From positions 23,385 to 87,384 of the forward strand of contig LVAJ01000029.1 of the NCBI GenBank assembly GCA_001603005.1: a stretch of 64,000 nucleotides of DNA. The letters are read 5' to 3'. Origin of the DNA: Clostridiales bacterium Firm_04 (GTDB taxonomy: Bacteria > Bacillota > Clostridia > Oscillospirales > Ruminococcaceae). Under the pieces are notes generated by a model that did not search any database, was not told where the DNA came from, and saw nothing but the letters and a program-made list of their open reading frames with translations. The translations under genes were made by a program, and so were the position numbers. The first letter of the stretch is position 1, and each line of letters opens with the position of its first letter. Below, piece by piece: positions 7,242 to 15,141 of the stretch.

Positions 7242-7862
7242 TCATGCTTTCCGGATCGGCAGCCGGATCACCGTTTTCAGCTTTTCCGGCGCAGTCTTTC
7301 GCGGATCGGACAGATAGATCTCATGATGCAGCCGACCGTCCGCAAAGTCGGTCTGATACCCGTTTTCCTGCATGAACTGTTCCATGCGGGCAATGGTCGC
7401 CGGCTCGTCATCGTAGCTGCCCTGATGCAGGATCTGCACGCAAAGCCCCTCGTCCACCCGCCGGAACGTCACATCCGCGCAGTCCAGCATTTTCTTTTTC
7501 GCAGCGGTTTCCTTTGCCCACTGCACATGCTCCGGCGTAATGAAATCCGGAAGGCGGATCACGGAGATCCATTCCAGCTTCGATTTATCCGTCAGCATTT
7601 TGCCTTCCAGCCGCCAGAATCCTTCCAGCGGCGGCACAACATATTCAAAAAAGCCCGCGATGCGATAATCTGTCTTATAGCTCATCTTCAATGTATATGC
7701 GACCGCATAGAGCTTCGCTAGCGCCTGCTGATAGGCACCGTCCGGCGTATTCGGATCGCCCGTACCCGTCACTGCGAGGAAATTCGCGGCGGGAACCGTC
7801 ACAACAGACGGCACATTCTTCGGCAGATAGTATTCCTTGTACTCTTTTTTGAAATCAAACAT
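7242..7862 (-). CDS. GyrI-like small-molecule-binding domain protein
   Basis: A 206-residue protein of the stand-alone GyrI-like (SOUL/AraC-effector-like) family. It shows 'NFLAVTGTGDPNTPDGAYQQALAKLY' near residues 28-50, 'WISVIRLPDFITPE', 'LCVQILHQGSYDDEPATI' and a C-terminal 'HHEIYLSDPRKTAPEKLKTVIRLPI', all family hallmarks. Such proteins bind hydrophobic small molecules or inhibit gyrase-like targets; here the role is unknown. It is 21 bases downstream of the large membrane protein gene and is likely in the same operon. Confidence 0.85.
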   Translation of the reverse strand: MFDFKKEYKEYYLPKNVPSVVTVPAANFLAVTGTGDPNTPDGAYQQALAKLYAVAYTLKMSYKTDYRIAGFFEYVVPPLEGFWRLEGKMLTDKSKLEWISVIRLPDFITPEHVQWAKETAAKKKMLDCADVTFRRVDEGLCVQILHQGSYDDEPATIARMEQFMQENGYQTDFADGRLHHEIYLSDPRKTAPEKLKTVIRLPIRKA

Positions 7863-7883
7863 GATGCCGCATTCCTTTCTGTA

Positions 7884-9266
7884 TCACCGCAGCTGCTCCA
7901 GCACGGCTGTCAGCTCGGCGACCGCCTGTGCAGGGAGTCCGCGCTCCGCGTAGCGGTCTGTGTGATAGGCTTCTGTGACCGCGTCCAGCGCATGCGCCGG
8001 CGTGTGGTGGCAGAGCCATTTGCCGCGGATCTCGCGCACGGTATCCGAATCGCGCAGCTCGTCCTGTTCCCAGACCGGCGATTCCAGCAGCAGCGCATAG
8101 CCCGCGTAGAATTTCTCCTGTGTATCCGGCAGCTTTTTCCATGCATGCAGCTTCTGCCGCCATTTGCGCCGCTGCTTTCGTGCAGAGAGCGGCTTTTCCG
8201 CGGTTGTCTCGGTATCGTAATATTCATCGGAATCCGGCACGATCCGGTAAACGCCGTCTTTCAGCCGTTTGCCGCGCAGGATCGCCAGCAGCCGCGACAG
8301 TGCATCGCGGATCACATCCGCCCACTCCGACAGCAGATTCCGCCAGATGTACCATGTCACCAGAATGATCGGGATCCAGAACACCAGCCAGAGCGGACTG
8401 AATGTGCCCTCCGGCGGCTGCTCCGGCGGCATCCCGTCCGGTTCCGTTTCGTAATAGTCCTCGCCGAGCAGCTTTCCCATTGCGCGCGTCAGCATCCGGA
8501 TCAGAAAGATCACGGATTTTGCCGCAAGATCGCGCATATTCGCAAGCAAAGTAATCAGCTGCTCCCGGAACAGAAAGACCGCAGCCCCCAGCAGCAGGAT
8601 CCCCGCGACCATGAGCAGATTGCCGCGCCGGATCTCCCGCGGGACTTCCAGCTCCGCATTGCTGCGCCGGTTCACGAGCCGCATCAGCATGAACTGATTG
8701 CGCTGGAGCAGATACAGCACCGAAACCGTAGCCGTGACGGTCAGATACCAGTTCATATGTACCGGCAGCGCTGCGGCTTGCAGCATGATTGCCGTGATGA
8801 CATCAATCGTCAGGAATGCAACAAAATGCGGGCGCTCAAAGAGCTTGTCCGGTTCGCGGTCAATTCCGTGCAGCGGCGAAAGAACCGCAGCCGCCGTCAG
8901 CAGCAGCGCAATGAACATGCCGCCGTTCAGCCGATAAACCGCAAGCGTAGTAAGCACCGCCGCAGGGATCGCAGCGGCAGTTTTCAGCAGCAGAACTCTG
9001 CGCGGCAGCGTCCGGAAACGCTGTCCGACTGCGCGGGCGATGAGCTGAAAAATAAAGGACATGCAGCAGACAAATGCAGCAGGCAAAAGCACCTGCTTCT
9101 CTGAATCCAACGGGATCAGTGCGCCGTTTAAAAACGCCTTCACGAACCGGAGTTCGCCTTCCTGCGCACGCAGCGACGGCAGCAGGATGCAGACCGGAAA
9201 CCATGCCAGCGCCCTGCAAAGGATCGCCGCAGCGGTCAGCAGCTGCTTTCGTGTGTTTGTGTGCAT
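7884..9266 (-). CDS. Multi-pass membrane protein, DUF4129-like C-terminus
   Basis: The 460 residues include about eight hydrophobic segments in the first 235 residues, one more near residue 280, and a soluble C-terminal region of about 150 residues. That region ('LPDTQEKFYAGYALLLES', then 'DSDTVREIRGKW', then 'ALDAVTEAYHTDRYAE') resembles the DUF4129 domain often found beside transglutaminase-like proteins. Function is unknown. It has its own consensus promoter and heads the minus-strand run towards the GyrI-like gene. Confidence 0.65.
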   Translation of the reverse strand: MHTNTRKQLLTAAAILCRALAWFPVCILLPSLRAQEGELRFVKAFLNGALIPLDSEKQVLLPAAFVCCMSFIFQLIARAVGQRFRTLPRRVLLLKTAAAIPAAVLTTLAVYRLNGGMFIALLLTAAAVLSPLHGIDREPDKLFERPHFVAFLTIDVITAIMLQAAALPVHMNWYLTVTATVSVLYLLQRNQFMLMRLVNRRSNAELEVPREIRRGNLLMVAGILLLGAAVFLFREQLITLLANMRDLAAKSVIFLIRMLTRAMGKLLGEDYYETEPDGMPPEQPPEGTFSPLWLVFWIPIILVTWYIWRNLLSEWADVIRDALSRLLAILRGKRLKDGVYRIVPDSDEYYDTETTAEKPLSARKQRRKWRQKLHAWKKLPDTQEKFYAGYALLLESPVWEQDELRDSDTVREIRGKWLCHHTPAHALDAVTEAYHTDRYAERGLPAQAVAELTAVLEQLR

Positions 9267-9307
9267 ATGCGCGCCCCCCTCTCTCCTGTTATTGCTGTTA
9301 CAGCTTC

Positions 9308-9336
9308 ATTTTACCATAACGCGCGGGGTTTGTCAA
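9308..9336 (-). promoter_or_regulatory. Promoter of the minus-strand run at 9.3 kb
   Basis: TTGACA at 9331-9336 and TAAAAT at 9308-9313 on the minus strand, spacer 17 bp, 42 bases before the DUF4129-like start. Confidence 0.8.
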
Positions 9337-9386
9337 CGGCAGGAACGCGGTGGGGAGTGGCTGTTCAGGGATTTATGATTACGCAT

Positions 9387-9585
9387 CCGGCGCGCACCAG
9401 TATTAAAGTTTTGATCGAACTTTTTCAAAAGTTCGCGGGTTCTTAGGGCAGAGCCCTAAGCCGCTCTCCGCAGAGAGCGGAACACCCCGGCGTTCTGTTT
9501 CGGGAAGAAAAGGGCTTGGGAAAAGCCCACCTTTCTGAAAGGGGCAGCTTTTCCCATTCAAAATAGCATCCGCGAAGCGGATTCC
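9387..9585 (+). repeat. Dispersed repeat family R1, copy 1
   Basis: About 200 bases alignable with 63773-63992. Both copies start CCGGCGCGCAC, then ATTAAAGTTTTGATC, then a hairpin around AACTTTTT, and end GCATCCGCGAAGCGGAT. The first hairpin pairs CGAAC/GTTCG here but CCAAC/GTTGG in the other copy, a compensatory change. It also carries TTAGGG/CCCTAA and CCGCTCTC/GAGAGCGG hairpins. Confidence 0.7.
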
Positions 9586-9673
9586 TCTTTTTTATGACTC
9601 CCTGTTTCGACCACTCCCATTTGCAGGCTGTAAATCCCTTTGCCGGCTTTCACTTCCCGCATCGCTGAAACGC

Positions 9674-9766
9674 ATTGAAAAGGATGCTTTTCAGGATTGT
9701 GAAGCACTGCCGGAGCTCGTGATCCCGAATGGCTGTGAAGTGCATCCAAAGGCTTTCAGCAGATAA
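9674..9766 (+). pseudogene. Relic of a BspA-like leucine-rich-repeat gene (C-terminal end)
   Basis: Thirty codons and a stop read 'IEKDAFQDCEALPELVIPNG' followed by 'CEVHPKAFSR'. This is one LRR_5 (BspA-type) repeat of the kind tandemly present in the three proteins at 34-41 kb. No start, signal peptide or further repeat is found upstream, where stops occur and the dispersed repeat R1 ends. Confidence 0.6.
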
Positions 9767-9904
9767 ATGTGCTTTCTGCTTCTGACAGCCCGCAGCCCTG
9801 AATCTGCCGGCACATGCACCGCGGAGCGAAACACTCTGCGGTGCTGTTTTTCTGTCTGCGCGCATATTTTATAGCGGTATCGCTTCGCGATGATCTGTCA
9901 TGGG

Positions 9905-9948
9905 GACGCTGTCCCCAAGCCCCTGTCGGGGATGCAATCCCCGAACCC
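9905..9948. repeat. Tandem short palindromes
   Basis: Two adjacent hairpins, GGGGACGCTGTCCCC and CGGGGATGCAATCCCCG, form a structured stretch upstream of the pfkB promoter. It could terminate or insulate transcription, but it lacks a T run. Confidence 0.45.
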
Positions 9949-9981
9949 CATTTTTTGCATTTCCGCAAAATTCATGCAGCT

Positions 9982-10017
9982 TCTCCCATTGCACTTTTCA
10001 GTAGAATATGCTATAAT
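9982..10017 (+). promoter_or_regulatory. Portable promoter repeat P1, driving pfkB
   Basis: TCTCCCA precedes TTGCAC (9989-9994), then a 17-bp spacer ending ATATGC and TATAAT (10012-10017). The same extended motif recurs at 21605-21640, 21701-21736, 53790-53825 and 53885-53920. Confidence 0.8.
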
Positions 10018-10093
10018 AAAGGCGGTATTTGTCGAATCCGGCGCAGGGGCGTTTCCGGACGGCTTACCCACCACAACATAAAGGAGTATCTCC

Positions 10094-11026
10094 ATGATTG
10101 CAACCGTAACCATGAATCCCGCAGTGGACTATACCGTTCTGCTCGAAGAACCGCTGGTGCGCGACAGCGTCAACCGCACCTCGCATGAGCGGATCACCGC
10201 AGGCGGCAAGGGCGTCAATGTCTCGCTGATCTTGCAGCAGCTCCAGATCCCCACGACCGTTTACGGCTACCTTTCCGGCACGACCGGCACCATGATCGCG
10301 GAACAGCTCCAGCGGACACAGATCCCGACGGACTGGACTGTGCTGCCCAATCAGATGAACCGCATCAATGTCAAGGTCAAGGATCACGAAGCCGTCACCG
10401 AGCTCAACGGCAGAGGCATTGTCGTTTCCGCCGGCGATACGGAGCTGCTGCTCAATAAGCTGCGCAAATACGGTCCGGATGACTTTATCGTGCTGGCAGG
10501 CTCCGTTCCGGCAGGCGCACCGGCAACGCATTACGCCGATGTGATGCGGGCACTCGCCGATACCGGCGTCCGCTTTGCCGTGGATGCAGAGGGCGAGGCG
10601 CTCTGCGAGGCACTGGCGCAGCATCCGTTCGTGGTCAAGCCGAATCTGCGCGAAATGTGCTCCGTCTTCGGCATTGATCCGGTCGAAACATGGTGGGATG
10701 CACTCCCCTACGGTCAGAAAATGATCGACATGGGCGCACAGAATGTGCTGCTCTCGCTCGGCGCTGGCGGCGCACTGCTGTTCAATGAGCAGAAGCGCGT
10801 CTGGCATCTCTCCGCACCGCGCGGCGAGGTGAAAAATGCAGTCGGCTCCGGCGATTCGATGCTCGGCGGCTTCCTCGCGGGCTGCGCATCCGGCAAAGAA
10901 CTGACCGAATCGCTGCGCATGGGCATTGCGGCAGGCTCCGCGACCGCATTCAGCGAATGGATCGCCACCCGCTCCCGCATGGAGAATCTGCTGAAAACGC
11001 TGCCCTATCCGACCGAGCTGTTATGA
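10094..11026 (+). CDS. pfkB: PfkB family hexose/phosphofructo-kinase (1-phosphofructokinase type)
   Basis: A 310-residue cytosolic kinase. It has 'TMNPAVDYTV' at the N-terminus, 'RITAGGKGVNVSLIL' (PfkB signature 1) at about residues 35-49, and the C-terminal 'NAVGSGDSMLGGFLAG' with the catalytic Asp (signature 2). Members phosphorylate fructose-1-phosphate, tagatose-6-phosphate or fructose-6-phosphate. No PTS or tagatose genes are nearby to decide between them. AAGGAG precedes the ATG, and the stop overlaps the next start (ATGA). Confidence 0.9.
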   Translation: MIATVTMNPAVDYTVLLEEPLVRDSVNRTSHERITAGGKGVNVSLILQQLQIPTTVYGYLSGTTGTMIAEQLQRTQIPTDWTVLPNQMNRINVKVKDHEAVTELNGRGIVVSAGDTELLLNKLRKYGPDDFIVLAGSVPAGAPATHYADVMRALADTGVRFAVDAEGEALCEALAQHPFVVKPNLREMCSVFGIDPVETWWDALPYGQKMIDMGAQNVLLSLGAGGALLFNEQKRVWHLSAPRGEVKNAVGSGDSMLGGFLAGCASGKELTESLRMGIAAGSATAFSEWIATRSRMENLLKTLPYPTELL

Positions 11027-11850
11027 TCACGCTGATCCTCGCCGCTGTCCTGATTCTGCCGGTCATCTGCTGCATCCAAAAGCAGATCGCTGCGATCCGC
11101 GAAATATTCCGGCGCAGCAGCTATGACGGCAGATGCAGCGGCATCGTGGTTTCGCGGGAGCAGGTCGGATTATTCTCCCCGCGCCGCTGGGAATATACCG
11201 TCAAATATACGGTGAACGGCGATGACTTCACATTCAGCTTCCGGCATCATGAACCGGAGGATCCGCTGCAGACCGGTGCGGAACTGCCGGTGATCTATCC
11301 CGCCGGGAACCCTGCCTGCGGCTGTGCGCTGCATGATACCGAATGCTTTCAGCAGCGGACAGACGCTCTGATACGCCGGGGCTTTCTGATTGCAGCAGAG
11401 GCGTTTCTCTGCATGCTGCTCGGCACCGTGCTGCCGTCGCGCATTCAGCTGATCGCGGTGAACACCTGCCTGGCGATTTTCATTCTTTCGCTGCTGCTGA
11501 TCGGCATCTTCTTCATCGGGCTGCGCATCTACTGGCTCAGGCAGAGCATCCGGACGACCGGCACAGTGCTGGCATGCAGCCGCGGATTCGGAAGGCAGCA
11601 GATGATCCGGACAGTCGGCTATGAAGCGGACGGCGAATCCTTTGTCTTTACCGATACGAATACGGCAGATCATATGCACATATATCAGTTCGGTGATCCC
11701 ATGCCGATCCGGTATCTCAGGCGCGCACATTTCATCGCAAGATGTGCCGACCAATCCGTTTTCCTGACGGTAACCCGCATTCTGCTGGTTCTGCTGTATA
11801 TCGGCGTGCTGCTGTATTTTCTGATCAGAGTTATCGCGGAGATTCGCTAA
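11023..11850 (+). CDS. DUF3592-like membrane protein
   Basis: A 275-residue protein with an N-terminal membrane helix, two central helices (about 122-180) and a C-terminal helix. Between them lie two copies of a beta-rich unit with 'YTVKYTVNGDDFTF' and 'RTVGYEADGESFVF', as in DUF3592 proteins. Function is unknown. The ATGA overlap with pfkB gives translational coupling. The following gene is a paralogue with the same layout. Confidence 0.65.
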   Translation: MITLILAAVLILPVICCIQKQIAAIREIFRRSSYDGRCSGIVVSREQVGLFSPRRWEYTVKYTVNGDDFTFSFRHHEPEDPLQTGAELPVIYPAGNPACGCALHDTECFQQRTDALIRRGFLIAAEAFLCMLLGTVLPSRIQLIAVNTCLAIFILSLLLIGIFFIGLRIYWLRQSIRTTGTVLACSRGFGRQQMIRTVGYEADGESFVFTDTNTADHMHIYQFGDPMPIRYLRRAHFIARCADQSVFLTVTRILLVLLYIGVLLYFLIRVIAEIR

Positions 11851-11862
11851 GGAGCACATGCC

Positions 11863-12684
11863 ATGATTATTATGGGTATCATCTGCATTGTGCTCGCCGC
11901 AGAGATTTTTTTCATGATCCGGCAGTTCATGACACTGTGGGAGATCCTGCGGCGCAGCACATATCCCTGCCGCACGCGCGGTTCCGTCACAGAATGCAAA
12001 AAGATCAAAGACGACGAGGTCCCGCTGTTTCGCTATACCGTGCGCTTTCTCGCTGACGAGCAGCCGTATCAGTTCCGGTTTGAACGCCAAGCGCCCGACA
12101 ATCCGATCGCGGTCGGCAAACGCATCGTGGTTTATTATCCGGAAGGAAAGCCCGCTGCGGCATATGCAGCACTCGAAACAGACCGGTTCCAGAAGCAGTA
12201 CGGGCTGACACTGGCGCACATTGCGCTGCTGGGACTGACGGCATTCGGTTCCGTCTTAGTCTCCGAATTTCTGCCGAAAAGCCTGCGGATGCCTGCTGCG
12301 CGGGGCATTCTGACGATCTGGATCGCAGCATGGCTGCTGTTCGCTGCATTTCTCATCTGGCATCGCATCTATATGCGGACGCAGAGCGCAAGCACCGAGG
12401 GCGTTGTGCTGCGGTCTGTGTACCACAGCTACAGAAGCAGTGTATCGTACCGTCAGACAATCCGCTATACGGTCGGCAGCGAGACATATATCTTTACGCA
12501 AACCCAGACCGGCTGGTTTTCCAAATCGCACCGTCAGGGCGAACGCATCCCGATCCGGTATCTGAAAAAAGCGCCGTTCGCCGCGGAATGTGCAGATCAT
12601 ACAGAACTGCTGCCGTGGTACGGCGTCTTCTGGGCACTGTTTTTTCCGGCGCTGATGCTGTTCTGGTATCTGACCGGCGCATAA
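11863..12684 (+). CDS. DUF3592-like membrane protein, paralogue
   Basis: A 273-residue paralogue of the preceding protein. It has the same order of elements: N-terminal helix with '[14 protein letters not shown]', a '[20 protein letters not shown]' unit, two helices, then '[15 protein letters not shown]' and '[18 protein letters not shown]'. AAGGAG lies 9 bases before the ATG, and the gap to the upstream gene is 12 bases, indicating one operon with pfkB. A recent tandem duplication is likely. Confidence 0.65.
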   Translation: MIIMGIICIVLAAEIFFMIRQFMTLWEILRRSTYPCRTRGSVTECKKIKDDEVPLFRYTVRFLADEQPYQFRFERQAPDNPIAVGKRIVVYYPEGKPAAAYAALETDRFQKQYGLTLAHIALLGLTAFGSVLVSEFLPKSLRMPAARGILTIWIAAWLLFAAFLIWHRIYMRTQSASTEGVVLRSVYHSYRSSVSYRQTIRYTVGSETYIFTQTQTGWFSKSHRQGERIPIRYLKKAPFAAECADHTELLPWYGVFWALFFPALMLFWYLTGA

Positions 12685-12704
12685 ATGCGAATGCGGCGAA
12701 ATAC

Positions 12705-12733
12705 TTGACATTTTTCCCATTCTGCATTATAAT
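12705..12733 (+). promoter_or_regulatory. Promoter of glycyl-tRNA synthetase
   Basis: TTGACA at 12705-12710 and TATAAT at 12728-12733, spacer 17 bp. Only 33 bases separate it from the start, leaving no room for a T-box leader. Confidence 0.85.
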
Positions 12734-12766
12734 AGAAGGGCATATTATGGAAAGGCGGTTTTTCGC

Positions 12767-14161
12767 ATGAAAAATACGGATAAGCAAATGGATCAGCTCG
12801 TTGCGCTCTGTCAGGGGCGCGGCTTTGTGTATGCAGGCTCCGAGATCTACGGCGGTCTCGCAAACACATGGGACTACGGTCCGCTCGGCGTCGAGCTGAA
12901 AAACAATATCAAAAAGGCATGGTGGCATTTCTTTGTGCAGGCAAATCCGCACAATGTCGGTCTGGACAGCGCGATCCTCATGAACCCGCAGACATGGGTG
13001 GCATCCGGTCACCTCGGCGGCTTCTCCGATCCGCTCATGGACTGCCGCGAGTGCAAAACGCGTCACCGTGCAGATAACCTGATCGAAGACTTCGACGGCA
13101 CCAATGTCGCCGGCTGGACGAATCAGCAGATGACCGACTACATCAAGGAAAAGGGCATCGTCTGCCCGAACTGCGGCAAGGCAAACTTCACCGATATCCG
13201 TCAGTTCAACCTGATGTTCAAGACCTTCCAGGGCGTCACCGAGGACAGCAAGTCCGAGCTGTATCTCCGTCCGGAAACGGCACAGGGCATCTTCGTCAAC
13301 TTCGCAAATATCCAGCGCACCACGCGCCGCAAGATCCCGTTCGGCGTCGGTCAGATCGGCAAATCCTTCCGCAATGAGATCACGCCCGGCAACTTCATCT
13401 TCCGCGTGCGCGAATTTGAGCAGATGGAGCTGGAGTTCTTCTGCAAGCCCGGCACCGACCTCGAATGGTTCCAGTACTGGCGCGGCTACTGCAAGGACTT
13501 CCTGCTGCGCATCGGTCTGAAAGAGGAGAACCTGCGTCTGCGCGATCACTCCGCAGAGGAGCTGTGCTTCTACTCCAAGGCAACGACCGACTTTGAGTAT
13601 CTGTTCCCGTTCGGCTGGGGCGAGCTCTGGGGCGTTGCGGACAGAACCGATTACGACCTCACCCAGCACAGCAATACGTCCGGCAAGACTCTCGATTACT
13701 TCGATCCGGAGACCAACGAGCGCTATATCCCGTATGTCATTGAGCCGTCGCTCGGCGTAGAGCGTCTGTTCCTCTCGATCCTGACGGAAGCCTATGACAA
13801 CGAGGTACTCGGCACGGATGACAAGGGCAAAGAGGATGTGCGTACCGTCATGCACTTCCACCCGATGCTCGCGCCGTTCAAGTGCGCGGTGCTGCCGCTC
13901 TCCAAGAAGCTTTCCGAGAAGGCGCGCGAAGTCTACGATATGCTCTCGCAGTATTTCATGGTCGATTTCGACGACACCGGTTCGATCGGCAAGCGCTATC
14001 GCCGTGAGGACGAGATCGGTACGCCGTTCTGCGTGACCTACGATTTCGAGACCGCAGAAAGCGACAACTGCGTGACCGTCCGCGACCGCGACACGATGGA
14101 ACAGGTCCGCATCCCGATCACGGAGCTTGTTGCATATCTTCAGGACAAGATCAAGTATTGA
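12767..14161 (+). CDS. glyQS: Glycyl-tRNA synthetase (single-chain, dimeric type)
   Basis: A 464-residue class II synthetase charging tRNA-Gly in the cytoplasm. It begins with the family's '[17 protein letters not shown]' and '[13 protein letters not shown]'. Motif 2 is '[19 protein letters not shown]', motif 3 is '[13 protein letters not shown]', and the C-terminal anticodon-binding domain ends with '[11 protein letters not shown]'. A zinc-binding CxxC pair occurs ('CREC', 'CPNC'). The length is normal for the alpha2 type, unlike the alpha2beta2 glyQ/glyS enzyme of many Firmicutes. Its promoter and terminator make it monocistronic. Confidence 0.97.
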   Translation: MKNTDKQMDQLVALCQGRGFVYAGSEIYGGLANTWDYGPLGVELKNNIKKAWWHFFVQANPHNVGLDSAILMNPQTWVASGHLGGFSDPLMDCRECKTRHRADNLIEDFDGTNVAGWTNQQMTDYIKEKGIVCPNCGKANFTDIRQFNLMFKTFQGVTEDSKSELYLRPETAQGIFVNFANIQRTTRRKIPFGVGQIGKSFRNEITPGNFIFRVREFEQMELEFFCKPGTDLEWFQYWRGYCKDFLLRIGLKEENLRLRDHSAEELCFYSKATTDFEYLFPFGWGELWGVADRTDYDLTQHSNTSGKTLDYFDPETNERYIPYVIEPSLGVERLFLSILTEAYDNEVLGTDDKGKEDVRTVMHFHPMLAPFKCAVLPLSKKLSEKAREVYDMLSQYFMVDFDDTGSIGKRYRREDEIGTPFCVTYDFETAESDNCVTVRDRDTMEQVRIPITELVAYLQDKIKY

Positions 14162-14181
14162 TCCGGACAAAATCATAATCC

Positions 14182-14219
14182 GTGCAGCCGGTATGCAGAA
14201 GCGTGCCGGCTGCACTTTT
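14182..14219 (+). terminator. Intrinsic terminator of glyQS
   Basis: Ten-bp stem GTGCAGCCGG/CCGGCTGCAC followed by TTTTG. Confidence 0.85.
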
Positions 14220-14277
14220 GTCTGATGCCGGATCATTCAAATCATACAATAGGTCAGTGATTGGATATGAAATATCA

Positions 14278-14306
14278 TTGCATGATTTGGCAAAATGGTG
14301 TATGAT
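14278..14306 (+). promoter_or_regulatory. Promoter of a second candidate small RNA
   Basis: TTGCAT at 14278-14283 and TATGAT at 14301-14306, spacer 17 bp. No reading frame with a ribosome binding site follows. Confidence 0.6.
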
Positions 14307-14312
14307 AATATC

Positions 14313-14480
14313 GGAAACCGGATTAAAAAGACTGCCGTCTGATCTGCCGTCTCCCCCAAAGATGCAGCAGACGGACAGTCCCTTCCCCAATGCAAACCCA
14401 AAATGATCAAACCCCACAATTCTGAACCTCATGCACGAGGAAAAGCAGGTGCTGTGCTGCGCCTGCTTTATTTTTTTGCA
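14313..14480 (+). ncRNA. Candidate small RNA, about 165 nt
   Basis: Between the promoter at 14278-14306 and a strong intrinsic terminator lies a non-coding stretch with a 12-bp stem, GACTGCCGTCTG (14330-14341) with CAGACGGACAGTC (14368-14380, one bulged A). Inside is CTGC/GCAG and a C-rich loop (TCTCCCCC) of the kind that pairs with ribosome binding sites in Gram-positive regulatory RNAs. No known RNA family is recognised. Confidence 0.5.
14441..14480 (+). terminator. Intrinsic terminator of the second candidate RNA
   Basis: Stem AAGCAGG/CCTGCTT followed by TATTTTTTT. Confidence 0.7.
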
Positions 14481-14540
14481 TGTTTGCTTTTTGTATGACG
14501 GATTTGTGCATGCCGCGGGTGTAAGTTGTTGTATGTCGTG

Positions 14541-14640
14541 TTTGCATGTCGGATTTGAATGTCAGTTCTGTATGTCGGGATGCATGTCTGATTTGTGTAT
14601 GTCGGATTTGTATGTCAGTTCTGTGTGTCGGGATGCATGA
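14541..14640 (+). repeat. Tandem repeat, 53-bp period, two units
   Basis: Two imperfect units share 'GTCGGATTTG', 'ATGTCAGTTCTG' and 'TGTCGGGATGCATG', beginning at 14549 and 14602. It forms a low-complexity, TG-rich lead-in to the dispersed repeat R2. Confidence 0.6.
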
Positions 14641-14689
14641 CTTGGCTGGGTGCGGGAATGCTTCTTCGTTTTTTGTTCTTTATCTTTTG

Positions 14690-15095
14690 TCCGATGTATG
14701 ATTTGACTGGGCGCGGGGCGCGGGTGCGAGAGACAACCACAAGAGCGAGGGGAAGTCGTCGCTGCGCTCCGGTCTCCCCCTCTCTCTTAAGGTTTTCTCT
14801 CGCGCTCTCTTTCCTTATCTCTCACCCTCTTTGTTGCGCACCACAGTCGTTGCCTGTTTTTTGGGGCATAGTCGCTTGCTTCCCGCTCGTTCCTTGAAGT
14901 CGCCTGCTTATGCTCCCGAAAAGGATTGCGGGCGTTTGTATGCACTTTTCACTTTTCATTCTTCACTATTCATCATTCACTCTATCCATTGGGAGCAGTC
15001 ACCTTTGAGAAGCCGCGTCCAGCGGCGTGTACTACGAACGTGGGGAGAGCCACGCCGCCGCCGCCCGGAGGAAAACGGCAGCGGGCACTGCCCGC
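14690..15095 (+). repeat. Dispersed repeat family R2, copy A
   Basis: About 400 non-coding bases. Block i is the invertible GGGGAAGTCGTCGCTGCGCT region followed by CCGGTCTCCCC. Block ii is a run of TTCACT/TTCATT units. Block iii starts GGGAGCAGTCAC and ends in GCGGGCACTGCCCGC at 15081-15095. Other copies are at 22255-22684 (same strand), 41065-41480 and 41490-41942 (opposite strand), and block iii alone at 63594-63721. Confidence 0.75.
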
Positions 15096-15096
15096 C

Positions 15097-15133
15097 AAAG
15101 GGCGCTCCCGAAAAATCGGGAGCGCCCTTTTTG
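15097..15133. terminator. Bidirectional terminator of the large dockerin gene
   Basis: Fifteen-bp perfect stem AAAGGGCGCTCCCGA/TCGGGAGCGCCCTTT with a 4-base loop, 9 bases after the minus-strand stop codon at 15142. Confidence 0.85.
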
Positions 15134-15141
15134 CTGAATAT

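Noticed and set aside
12705..12767. Possible T-box leader before glycyl-tRNA synthetase
   Set aside because: Only about 30 bases lie between the promoter and the start codon; there is no specifier loop or T-box sequence.
14541..14640. CRISPR-like spaced repeats
   Set aside because: Only two imperfect 53-bp units, no uniform spacers and no cas genes anywhere in the window.
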